Assembly (NCBI GenBank): GCA_013396655.1
Contig: WBMV01009269.1
Span: 2,516 to 66,515, forward strand
Origin: Campylorhamphus procurvoides
Lineage: Eukaryota; Chordata; Aves; Passeriformes; Dendrocolaptidae
Length of the DNA: 64,000 nucleotides
Direction of reading: 5' to 3'
In this document: positions 35,901 to 47,900 of the stretch, one piece after another
How positions within the stretch are numbered: the stretch's first letter is position 1
Layout: every line of letters starts with the position of its first letter
The notes under the pieces: generated by a model
Databases searched by the model: none
Seen by the model: only the letters and a program-made list of their open reading frames with translations
Told to the model about the DNA's origin: nothing
Made by a program: the position numbers and the translations under genes

Positions 35901-38900
35901 GGAGGTGAGGGGTGGGCAGTGCCAGGTCCCTGAATGCCCAGGCTCTGGAGGGGTGCAGAGCAGGGTTCCTCTGCCCTGGCCCCTTCCCCAGCAGGGCTGT
36001 GTCCAGCCTGTGCCTCAGTGATATCCTGCTCCCACCTGTGTGTGTGTCTGGGGGGGTTGGAGAGGTGGGGTCAGAAATATGCAAACCAGTTTCCTGATGT
36101 TTCTCGATGCTTCTGCCCGTAATTTCTGTGATTAAAAGGGGAAGGAGTGTGAAGAGCAGTAGAACCATCTGTTTCTGAGCCTCCAGCTCACAGCAGCTTT
36201 CTCAGAGTGCCAGAATGAACTAGAGGAAGGCTCAGAAATTCCTGTAGGAGAATCAACTGGGCTCTGTCACTGTTGTTTTAGTGGTTTTGCTCCTCTTTAC
36301 CTAAGTGCTGTGTGTATTTACTAACTGAATACTACTGGCTTTGTGTTTTGATTTTGACCACAGTACAACAGTTCCTCGATGCTCTGGCAGAGCAGTTTGG
36401 CTCTGTACGTGGTTCAGATACTGAGCAGAGCTAGCTAAGGAAAATACTGCTGTCAGGGGCTTGAGAACACCCTTCTGTTGTGGAACTACTCCATGTCTTC
36501 ATCAAATCATCCTGTCACCTTGGTCACCCCCAAACCCCACTCACAGATCCGGGCTCTTTCAGAGGAGCAGGTCTGCAACTCCCAGTGTGTGTGTGTAGTA
36601 ATTGGTGACAGTGAAGTTCAGAGCTTGGAGCACGTCAGATAGAGAAGTGTGAGTCTCAATAATAAAGGGATATTGGCTTGTGTTATGTAAGTAATTTTGA
36701 AATGGTGTATGATGGAAAAGTACTGATCAAGAAAATAACAACTGTCACGTCCTTTGTAGGAATATCCTTGTGACGTGGGGAAAGAACAGAGACAACAACT
36801 GGCAATCCACCAGCACGACGTTTTTAAGCTGCGCCTGCTTGTTAGCTTGCTAATAACTTGCTGGAGCTGCTAATACCAGTTGCAAAGGGGTGGGAGTTTC
36901 TTAACTTGTAAAGAGAAGAAAGAAAGAGAGCTGAAGTGCTGTGTGTTCCTTGATGAGCTTTACTGAAGGAGTTTTATTCATGTGCTTTGCACTAACTGAT
37001 TAATTGAAATGAAATGCTTCAGTTCTGTGTTTAGTGGTCCTTAAAAGGTAGAGTGTTTTTATATACCTTTGTTTAGTGCTGCTATTAGACTGTCTTTTCC
37101 TTATGTACAACGCTAATTTTTCTTTCACCTTTGATATGTTGAATGCCTTTGATACTCTAGTCAACTGGAATCTGCGTGTTCAGTTAAGCCTTTGAGGTTT
37201 GACACAGAATTTGTGTATCCTCCTCCGCTGTGTCCCAAACATCCATGCTGAAGGAGCAGCTCAGCCCTCCTGCTCCTCTCCCTGCCCCACTTCATGGCAT
37301 TCACAAGTCTGGCAATGTGGGAAGAGGGCTGCCCGAGCTGGAACAAATGTTGAGGATTTCCCTGGGCAAAAAGCTATTGGAAAATATGCCTGGAAATCAG
37401 GATTGTCTTTGACAACACTTAAAACCTTTTAGCCAAAGGTTGTTTTCATATCATGATTTCTAGATGTCATTAAACAAGCTACCTGGCAACTTGCAGACTA
37501 ATTTTGAGCTCAATTTGATTCTGTTCTGGGGAAATTGTTCTGTGCTCCTCATCATTGGATGCACATCCTTTTGTGAAATACAATTTGTTCTTTTACCCCG
37601 CTTTCTATGCACAGGAACATGTTTCAGTCTGTTAAGATGTATTATTTTTAATGTAAAGTGAATGAACATTAGACTCTATTAGCAAAGAATAGATTAGGGA
37701 GAGAAATGTAGTGGAATCTGTGGTGCCTTCTGGGCTGGGAGGATTTTTGTGGCTTTGGACCTTGCCAAAGCATGATTCCTACGCAGTTTTCCCTGGTAAT
37801 AGCAAGTCTCTTTGTTCCTGAAGAAGGAAATTGGTGGTTCTTTCTATTCTGGAGCTCTTAGGTGGTGTTAATAACCCTGTGCTGTGGCAGCAGAGTGTGT
37901 GTTTGGTGCAGAGCAGGATCTGAACTTGACTGGGTACTCTGTGACAGCTGCACCCTGCTGGGAATTACAGTTTTTACATGGTTTAATAATAGAGCTCTGC
38001 CCCTAAAGTTTGTGTCTATGGCCCAGATCTGTTCCTGGCACTGTTGGGTCTGTTGCTGGTACTGATTGTGTTGCAGTGCAGGAGACAAAATGGGATAAAC
38101 CATAAAATGGCACGTTTTGAATCATGGTAGTTTTCCAGCAGGAGAGCCAAGTATGATCCTGTCTTGGTCCTGGCTCCCACCAACCTGATGTCCAACCTGA
38201 ACCTCCTCTAATGCAGCAAAAGGCCATTTCCTCTCATCCTGTCCCTTGTTCCCTGGGAGCAGATCCCACTTTCCCCTGGCTCTGCCCTCCTGTCAGGGAG
38301 GTGGAGAGGAGGTGAGATGTCCCTCCAGCTGCTTCGTGCTGTTGTCTGAGCTCAGCCTTGGAAGATCAGGGCAGATCTTTGAGGGCCTTGAGTCAGAGAG
38401 CTTGAAGTGCCCCGAGCAGGGGGCATTTAAACCCTGTGTCACACACTTTGCAGAGCCCCAGCCACACTCCTACTGGCTTGTGCTGCAGCTTTTCCTGCCT
38501 GGAGCCGGAGCCTTTGGCTGCAGTGCTGGGAAACGAGCCCGTCTCTGGTGCAGATGTCACTACTTCTTTGTTTGTCATGATTCCGTATTTATACACAGCA
38601 CGTTTCGTTAGGGTTTGGAAACAGCTTGGTATTTTTGTTCTCTAATTTGCTATTTTGCCTACTAGAAAGAGTCTACATCAGCATTTTGGACCACGTTCAG
38701 GCCTGCTGTAAATAAATGCAGCTTCCTTTCAATCAGTGACATTGTGAACACTTGTATTGGGGCTAAATGTGGCTATTTTTAGCTCTGCTCTCTCACCTAG
38801 TCACTCCTGTTTGCTTTAATAAGATTTTTATTTACTCCTGTTAAAACGTTATTTGAATCGGATACTCATAAAATTCCAGTTCAAATTAGAGAAGTTGTTT

Positions 38901-41900
38901 TCTCCAAGTGTTTTATGATGGAGTTCCTCATTATTAGTTTATTTTATTTGTTATTCCATGCTCTCAGCTAATGGGCATCCTGGTGGAGGTGGAGAGCTGG
39001 TGCTGTGGCTGCAGGTGACCTTTAGACTGCTGGAGGAGGCAGAGGGAGCGCTGTCCCCTCTGGCTCCTGTCCTGGGGGTGTTGGCAGAGCCATTCCTGGC
39101 TGGCAGGGGCTCCTGCCTCCCCTCCTGCTGACGGGGCAGTCCTGCTGCCATGGCATGGGGAGCAGGGCAGGAGGATGCCAGGGAACTGTGTGATGGGAAG
39201 GTGGCTTCAGTCCTGGTGAGCGGCCCTGGTGAGGCCACATCTGCAGTGCTGGGTTCAGTTCTGGGCTCCACAGTTGCAGAAAGACAAGGAGCTGCTGGAG
39301 AGGGTCCCAACAGAGACCACAAAGATGGTGAGGTGTCTGGGGCATCTCTGTTATAAGGAGGGACTGAGTGAGCTGGGCCTGTTAGTCTGGAGAAGAGAAG
39401 GCTGAGAAGGGACCCCATCAATCCATACAAATACGTGCAAGGGCTGTCAGAGGGTGGTCCCAGACTGTGCAGTGGTGCTCAGTTACAGGACAAGGAGCAA
39501 AGGCCATAAACCAAAACACACCAGGTTCCACCTCAACATGAGGCAGAACTTCTTCCCATGGAGGAGGCAGAGCCTGGAACAGCTGCCCAGGGAGGGTGTG
39601 GATGTCTCCTTCTGGGAACATCCCAAACCCAAACCCACCTGGACACATTCCTGTGTCACCTGTCCCCCTGGGCAGGGGAGTTGTGCTGGATGATCCCCAG
39701 AGATCCCTTCCAACTCCAACAGTTCTGGGATTCTCTGAAAGGGCAATATTACCTTATTAAAATTGTATGAGAAGGGTTCTACATTGGGGCTTTAATTTAT
39801 TTTTTTTAAAAGGCTCTGCTAGCAAATGGGTGGCTTTAAATAAGCTTGTGAAAAGGACCTTATCCAGTTGGAGATGAGCTGTGGAAATACCTGTTTCCAG
39901 GTGAGGTGTCTCACCTGGGTCTGTTCTCCTCACCCCCCATCCCCACCTGCTCATGAGCATCTGCTGAAGGCTGAGCTGCAAACCTCAAAGGTGGTCTTCA
40001 CCCCTCCTTGAAAGACATTTTGCCCTGGTAATTACTCTCAGTGTAATTCATGGCATTTGGCTAATTCAGCCTAGGATTGTCCATACAAAGATAATGGGAA
40101 AAACTCTTGTCCAGAGACTGGGAAGGAGGAGATTGGGAGCTGGGTGCTGGCTCACACTGTGTGTGTATTATTGATATCATCCATCACTTTGGTGGTACCA
40201 AAAAAAAGCTTTGAAAAAATATTTTTCCTTTCCCTTAACAACCAGTGATCTGGTTGTTGCAGAAATTATATAGTTATAGCAGAAGGAATCTTTAAAGAAA
40301 AAGCTGTCAGCATCTTTATTTCATAAATAATTGCTGGTTCTTTTTAGCTGTTACTTAACGCTATCATTTTATTAATTCCTGCTTTCTGTTCCTGGGCTTA
40401 TTTTTCCGTGTGTCGTTAACTGTGCTTATTGTGCTCTTCGTCAGTTCTCCCTGAACTTCTTCAAACTCCTGTCACTTACTCAGTGCTGCATCTGTCACTT
40501 CGTTTTGCCATTATCCGAGAGCTGCAGTTTCTGCCTGATCATTTTTCACTCAGAACAAGAGCAGCAGTAGAGGAGGTTTCCTTTGTGCTGCAGGGGAAGT
40601 GCAGGATCTGCTGATAGAACGGAAGGTCAAAGCAGAAACAATCCCAGTCTGGAGAACATTAAGCTCTAATTGGATTTGTTTGAATCGTGGAATGGTTTGG
40701 GTGGGAAGAACCCTTAAAGCTCATTTAATTCCCACCCCTGCCATGCACAGGGACACCTTCCACTAGCCCAGATTGCTCCAAGCCCTGTCCAACCTGGCCT
40801 TGGACACTTCCAGGGATCCGGGGGCAGCCACAGCTTCTCTGGGCACCTGTGCCAGGGCCTGCCCATCCTCACAGGGAGGGATTTCTTCCCTAGATCTCAC
40901 TTGAACTTTCCCCCTTCCATTCTGAAGCCTCGTCCTGTCACTCCAGTTCCTGATGCAGAGTCCCTCTCTGGCTTCCTCATAGGCCCCTTCTGATACCGAA
41001 AGGTGCTGTGACATCTCCACACAACCTTCTCTTCTCCAGTCTTGACATTCCCACTTCTCTCAGCCTATAAATTTGGGGTGTATCTAGTTTTTACATGGCA
41101 CTGCAGTGCCAAAGGGCCCTGGGGAGGAGCAGACCACATCCCAGGGCAGCATAAGCCTCTGATTGTTCCCTGTGCCACGGGCTCGGGAACCTCTTCTTTC
41201 TCTGCCATAATTAAATTTAAAAAGTTTGGAAAATACTAAGCAGGGCTGGAATGTTTGGCGTGGCATTGTTGGAAAAGTGTGTTGGTATATTTTCACACTC
41301 CTCCCACAGTTGTCTTTGTGGTTTGTTGTTGTGTTTTTTTGTTGTTTGTGGGTTTTTTTGGTCACCAGCCAGGAGCTGGGACCACGCCAGGGATTTTTCT
41401 TTCAGTGCATTCAGCGCTGTTTGTGCCACTCTTCAGTCTCTTAATTGCCTGGCTGCAATCTTCTTTGCTTCATTGTCCAAGGAGAGCTCAGTCCATTCAG
41501 CAGGATTCTGCTCCTTGCAGCGTGTGTGAAATAAGGAATTTGGTTCAGGCCCCCGTGGGGCACGTTTTGGCCTCCAAACCAGGTCCATGCCAGGCAGGCT
41601 GGCAGGGAGAGGTGTGCTCAGATGGGTGGCTTTGAGTGGGGTTTGGCAGTGATGGGGACACTGGGGGCTTCGTCCAGTTCTCATCCCCCCTGTGTGACAC
41701 AGATCCCTGTGTGAAACTCCAGGGTAGCAGGTGCCAGCTCAGGGGCACGGGGAGATGGTGCTTCTGTGGGGTGAAGTTTGTGACTGCATTAAAATGCTCC
41801 TAATGGAAGATCCTCATCAGCTGCTTGCCAGGGTCAGGCTCCAAATTTCTTGCAAAGGAATTGTAAAGACCCCGGTGTAATTTATTGTGCAATAAAAACC

Positions 41901-44900
41901 CATTAGAGAGGTAACATGAGCCGGTAATACTGAAATGGGAATGCAGAAGAGGTTGTGTTTTATCAATAAAATGTAGGTAAATCCATTGCAAGAAACCCAA
42001 AACATGAATAGTGTCTTGTTTTTACTGTGGAAAAAGAGGAAGACATTGCGGTCTGTGAAGAGAAATGGGGTATTTTGGTGGTTTATGGAAGTGTCTCAGA
42101 AAATCCTCAGCATGTGGGAGTGGGAATGGCCTTAACTGTCCTGTGGGAGGTGAGGGAGGCTTGGGATCCTTTTGTGCTGGGAATGACAAGCTGCCTGGTA
42201 ATCAGTACCTTAAACCTTGGTGAGTGGGGCTGCTCACACAGGTATTTCCAGCCCATGGTGGCACGGGGTGGTTTTGTGTTCCTTTTGACAAGTCAGCATT
42301 ATAATGAGACAGTGTGTCTGATTTTTTGGGGTTTTTTTCCAGGATTTTTGCTTTTTAAAGACTATTGCATGAATGAGATCGATGAAGCTGTCCCCCAGCT
42401 GAAGTTTTACGAAGAGGTAAGTGGCCAGTGAGGGAGGTTTGGGGCTCTGGGGGGAGCGAGGCTGAGGAAGGCTGTCCCACTCCTCCTCAGGCAGGCAATG
42501 CTGAGAGGGAAGGAGGGGTGATATATTTAATCAAGGTGCTAGTTTGGTACAGGACTCTTACAGAGTATTTCAAGTGGCATAAATGGGATTTTGCCCATTT
42601 GGTTTTTTTTGAGCAGCTGCATGGGCTGATAGGAAAGGATCTGGGAGAGTTGCAGGAGTTGGGATGACACTCTCAAACCCTTCAGGTCTTTTCCTGTCAA
42701 TAATTGATCTTTTCCTATCATTGCCATCTCTTTATGCACTGACGATATCACTGTCATAAGGAATCCAAAAAGGCCTGTTGTACCAGATTGTTTAGCAAGA
42801 TATTTTTAGCTGCCTCTTTATCTCTGAAACAATTCAAAATTGTATTTTTAGGTTATTAGCAAAGTGTTGCCTCAAAAGAATTTCAGTGCTTTGTCATGTA
42901 CTTCTGGAAAAATCCCATTAAGGATATTTAAAGAGAGGCTCATTGTGTTTTCCTCTGTGACATACCGGATCCAGGAGCTTTTCCTTTTTTTATATATTTG
43001 ATTTACTTGCTACATTTATTACATGTAGAATAATTTGAGTGCATTGCTACATTAAAAATTGCTGGATGTAGAAGAGCTCCATACTCCAGGGATTTCATAT
43101 CACTGCAGCTGGAGTCACGATCAGGCATTTAACAGGATGAGTGATTCATCCAGATCGGTTTCAAAAGGAAAAGAAAAGGAATTTTTTTTAAAAAAAAAGG
43201 GGAAAAAAGAAGAAAGGTGCATCTAGATGCTTGAAAGCAAATGAATTCTAATTCCGGTTTTTGAGGAGATTCTTTGTCAGTCCTTTTTGAGGAGGGGAGC
43301 TGCAGGGTGCCAGTGCAGCTTTGGGTACCTGATGGCGTTCCCCTCTACCAGGGTCTGGCAGGGACAGGTTGTGTTAGAAATGGGCCACGCTCAGCTCTGC
43401 CTGTTTCTGAGCGGTTTGGGATGGTACAGAAGTGGTGTCTGTATTAAACACATCAAATGAGCTTGTGACAATGTCAGGGGTGTGTTGGGTGTGAGCAAGA
43501 GAGGTGTCTGATCTCATCACCTGTGAGAGGGGCTGTGTCAGGCTGCCTGGGGGGGGATGTTCTTCTGGCCAGGATAAGAGATCACCAGGGAGGACTTCTG
43601 TCCCCTGCTGTCCTGCTCCCCAAGTCCCAGTATAAGGGCAGGTGGGAGATGCTGACTGGGCCCTCCATGGCTGGGGGGGCTCTTGTGGGACCCCTCAGTG
43701 CTGGGGATAGAGTTGAGAGCTTTAACAACCAAGTATGAGGGCATGAGCTTGTATTCAAGGAAGGCAATCAGATATATATCAGGCCTCCTCCTGTACTTGT
43801 AATTATTTTGTGTCATTGCATTAATTAAAAGTGTTTCTTGGGCAAAGACATTTTGAATCCTTTTAATTAGAAGTCAGTATCAAGGGGGAAGAGGCACAGA
43901 TGGTAAATTGGTGTGGAACTGGGGCCTTATCATTTCAGCAAACAAGAGGGGTATGGCCAGAAAGATACTGAGTTTAATTAATGTTCTGCCCTCAAAGGTA
44001 GGTTGGTCCCCGTTTGTCTCTCACAAGTTGGACTTGATGGTCTTGGAGGTCTTTTCCAACCTAAATGCTTCTGGGATTCTGTGGTGTGGAGCAAATCTGT
44101 GCAAGGACATTTGTTTGGATCCCAGGATGTCAGAGGCTGATGCTGGGAAGGTCCAGCATCTCAGAGCTGAGTCTTTAGGGAAAGGATCTTGCATGGTTCT
44201 CACGTTCTGTCAGTCCTGGAAGAACTCTTTTCCTAAATATATTCCAAAGGACCCTTGGGCTTGGTGAACTTTTTGTTCTGGAACTGGTTGGCAGGTTTTG
44301 TTCCGTAAATTAACCATGTGGGATTGCTGTTGTTTCACCTGGAACACACTGATCTCCTACAGCACACCTGAGGAAACTTGATATATTTTGTGAAACTTCT
44401 CGCTACCTTTGGGGTTCAAATTCACTTTGTAGCTGAACTCTGGGAACACTTTGAGATGTGCTTTGTATTCGTTTCTCTACATCTGTACCCACCGTGCTGT
44501 AATCATAGAACCAGGGAATTGTGTGGGTTGGAAAAGCCCTCTCAGACCATCAAGTTCTCCCAGCACTGCCAAGGCTACCACCATGTCCCCAAGTGCCACA
44601 TCCACACCCTTTTAAATCCCTCCAGAGAAGGGGACTCCACCATTCCCTGGATAGCTGTGCCAGGGCTGGACAATTCCAAGCTAGAAGGGCAACCTCAAGT
44701 CAGCTCTACCTGTGGTGTCTCAGGTGGATTTCCTATAAGTGTTAATTAAGAAATAATGAAGTCAAATACAGGTTGTTTTTACCAAAGGAGTGAAAAGCCC
44801 CTGGGAAGTGTCTGATGGCTCCTTGTGCCCTTCGTGCAGATCAAGGAGTACGAGAAGCTGGACTCGGAGGAGGAGCGGCTGAGCCGCAGCCGGCAGATCT

Positions 44901-47900
44901 ACGACACCTACATCATGAAGGAGCTGCTGTCCTGTTCCCACGTGGGTACCCTCCCAGTGCCCCTGCCCAGGCCACCCTGGCAGCAGGGATCATGCACCAA
45001 ATCTGCTCCTTCACTCCCAGCATTGCTGAGGGAATTGTCCTTACAATCCTTGCAGTGCTCTGGGTTTGTGTTTGAAATGCGGGCTCTGGGCTGGGCTGAG
45101 TTCAGCCTGATGCTCTGATTTTTTCACTTGCAGTGTGAGGTGGAAAGATTGGCAGCCCATTCTTATTCACCTATTTATTAGTGGCACACAAAGGAAATAC
45201 CAGGAGTTTTATCTGGTTTATATTTCTTCAAAGTAAATCTCTGGTGTACAATAGGGTTAAATGAGTGAGGGGTGTGTGTGGAGAGATGTACCCCACTGTG
45301 GCAGGAGCAGCTTGGTTAAAGGCACTGGAAACACACATTCCCTCCAGCAGGAGTTTTGGCCCGTTGATATGTTTTTAACATTTATTTGAAAGAAGGATTT
45401 ACAGGGTGTTGAACCCTGCTGGATTGGTTCTTTGGGCAAAGGGTTTAAGCATTTTTTCATCAAAAAAGTGTTATTTTATTAGTAAGAAGTCCATTCTGCT
45501 CCTGGCTCTGGAGCTGTTCCTGTAAATGGGATTTTTCATGGATTTCTGAAAGGAGCATCATCTCGCCCTTTGATTTTCACCTGCCTCCTCCTCATCTTGC
45601 CCTCTCCTCCCTTCCTGCTTCAGAATAATCGTATTCCTGGATGCTTTCACACCATTATTCCCTGTAAGATACCTGGGGGAGGCTGGAGAGTTTCACTCTG
45701 GGGTCGGTGTGTTTCCATATGGGGAAAAGAACAGTGCTGTGACCTGAAATGAAACTCCTGACAACTCCAACTGTTTGAAACCTTTCTTTTTCTCTTCCAA
45801 AAGCCTTTCTCAAAACAAGCTGTAGATCATGTACAAACACATTTAGCCAAGAAACAAGTGCCAGCCAGCCTTTTTCAGGTGAGCTTTCACAGTGTGAATG
45901 TTCAGCTTCACTTCTTTGACAGTAAGTGACTTTGTACATATTATTTTAGGAGACAGAATAAATGGGATTAGTGTGTACTCCGTGCTGTACTAGTGGGATT
46001 GAAATGCTTTTTGAAGTCGAAATCACAAATTACGCTTCTTATCTAGAATATTTTTAAGCACATACATGAAAGCAAAGTATAGCTTGGTACAGGAACAGAG
46101 GAGCTTTTATAGTTCTGTAATTTTAAGCCATTAAATGATTTAGAGTAAATCACTTTACATCAGGAAGATGCTCATCCTGTCAGGATAGACCAAACTGGAG
46201 AAATTGTCTTATCCATCATGGGGGTGTTTGTAAGCCTGAATGTCTTTTCTCTAAATCTGGTGTGTTTTCATGTGTTGCAAAAATGTGGAGGTTGCCCTTG
46301 CCTGATGTTTCTTGCTGCTCCTGAGCTGCTCTGGCTGTTCAGGGAGGAGAAATGACAACCTGGTACCTGCAGTGCTGGGGGGTGTCTCACCCTGACTGGG
46401 GGAGGTTGAGGTCACTGAGGGCCATCACACATCCAGGGAAGGGATTCCCCTGGGAAAAGTCACTTGGGAATTGAAGGTTCTGGTCTCTTAGCAAGAATAG
46501 AGAGGAGAGAAGCACCACAAAGATGAGAGAGCAGCTCTGGGAGGTTTGGATTCCACAGGGGTGACCGTTTACTCTTTAAATACATTTGAAAAAAAGAATG
46601 TTTGCAAACCTTTAAGGTTTTCTAGCTCAGGAACATATTTTGTGTTTGACTTCAGGGCACCTGCTCAGATTCCAGAAGCCAAATAAAGTTTAAGTGTTTT
46701 GTTGAGTCTTCTTAAGGAAAACACAGAACGTGCTGGAGCTGTGTGGGGCTAACAAGAGTTCTGTGTAAAGGATTGGATTGCAGAAGCATTTATTGTCTGC
46801 TTAAATACTAATTGTGTTTCTTCACCCTTTTCAGCCATATATAGAAGAAATTTGTGATAGTCTTCGAGGAAAAATATTTCAGAAATTTATGGAAAGGTAT
46901 GAACATGACATATTACCTGAACTGTCTGCCTGATGTGGGGGGAATCCAGGTCCCTCCAGTACTGCTGTCAGACCAGGCTAAAGAGGGGTAATATTGCCCT
47001 GTGAATCACATGGAGTTTACCAGCAAGCTTTGCAAATGAGCAGCTTTGTGGCATATCCTGCTGACTGAGAGGATGTGTGTGTGGGACAGCTGTAAAGGTG
47101 ATGGATTTCTCAGTAACAGCAATAACAGACTGGAGTTGGAGCTCAAAGGTTTAAAAAGGCAGCTCTGGGGTTTTGGGGGATATTCCATGAGCAACCAGCT
47201 CAGGTGTGGGACTGGAGCCCCAGTTGTTGTGGTTTGTGCCAGGGCAGCTGGAATGAGGCAGAAATAAAGAATTGAAGGCACAGATCTGGCTCAGCAGGGC
47301 AGCCCTTGGAGCCTGAACAGAGCTGCTCCTGTGGGAGGGTCTGGGGAGCTCAGCCCTTACCCAGCAGCTCCCAAATCCACCATATAAACTGGTTTGGGGC
47401 TATTCTGTGAGAATTGTAAAAATGCCTCCCTGAAACTGTTACTTCTTACTCTGAAAATAAATACTTAATTATTTATGTAGAAATAAGCAACTTTTTTATT
47501 TTTTTTTCCTAAAGCCTGTGGTATTACTGATGTTTTCCCTATTTTAAGATAAAATGAGTTTAAAATGTTCCTTGGAGTATAGGAAGGTTCATTAACATAA
47601 ATCAGGCTGCCTCTGTTTTCGTATAATTATCTTTCTCTTGATGTAATTTAAATGTTTGTTAGTTCCAAACGTAGTTGTTTAAAAATTAAAAACCATCTGC
47701 AAGAGGGATGTGGGGACACACTGAGCACTTGCAGGGATAAGGTTATCTGTTCTCTTTCTCTTGCAAGGATGTAAAACACAAAGTGTGCTCTGCCTAGGAA
47801 TTGTTTTTCTTGGTGGGGGTAAGATCACAGTTGGTGAAAGGAAGGCTGTCATTTATTAAATACCACCCCACGCCCTAGCTCAGACTAGATTTTAAATATC

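Larger units (their letters stand above)
31956..39214 (+). other. GRK3 intron 2, middle part
   Basis: Apart from CR1 copies at 35005-35232 and 38165-38325, this is unique sequence. A 162-codon frame at 32700-33188 has no recognised domain and no splice signals at its ends. No RNA gene was recognised. Confidence 0.5.
42417..44839 (+). other. GRK3 intron 3
   Basis: A 2.4 kb intron with an A-rich/T-rich run at 43180-43215 and CR1 fragments at 43995-44085 (+) and 44505-44690 (-). No further exon is expected, because exons 3 and 4 join in phase. Confidence 0.8.

Noticed and set aside
38951..39430. Minus-strand open frame of 159 codons
   Set aside because: Its right half is the reverse complement of a plus-strand CR1 copy and its left half is unrecognised intronic DNA.
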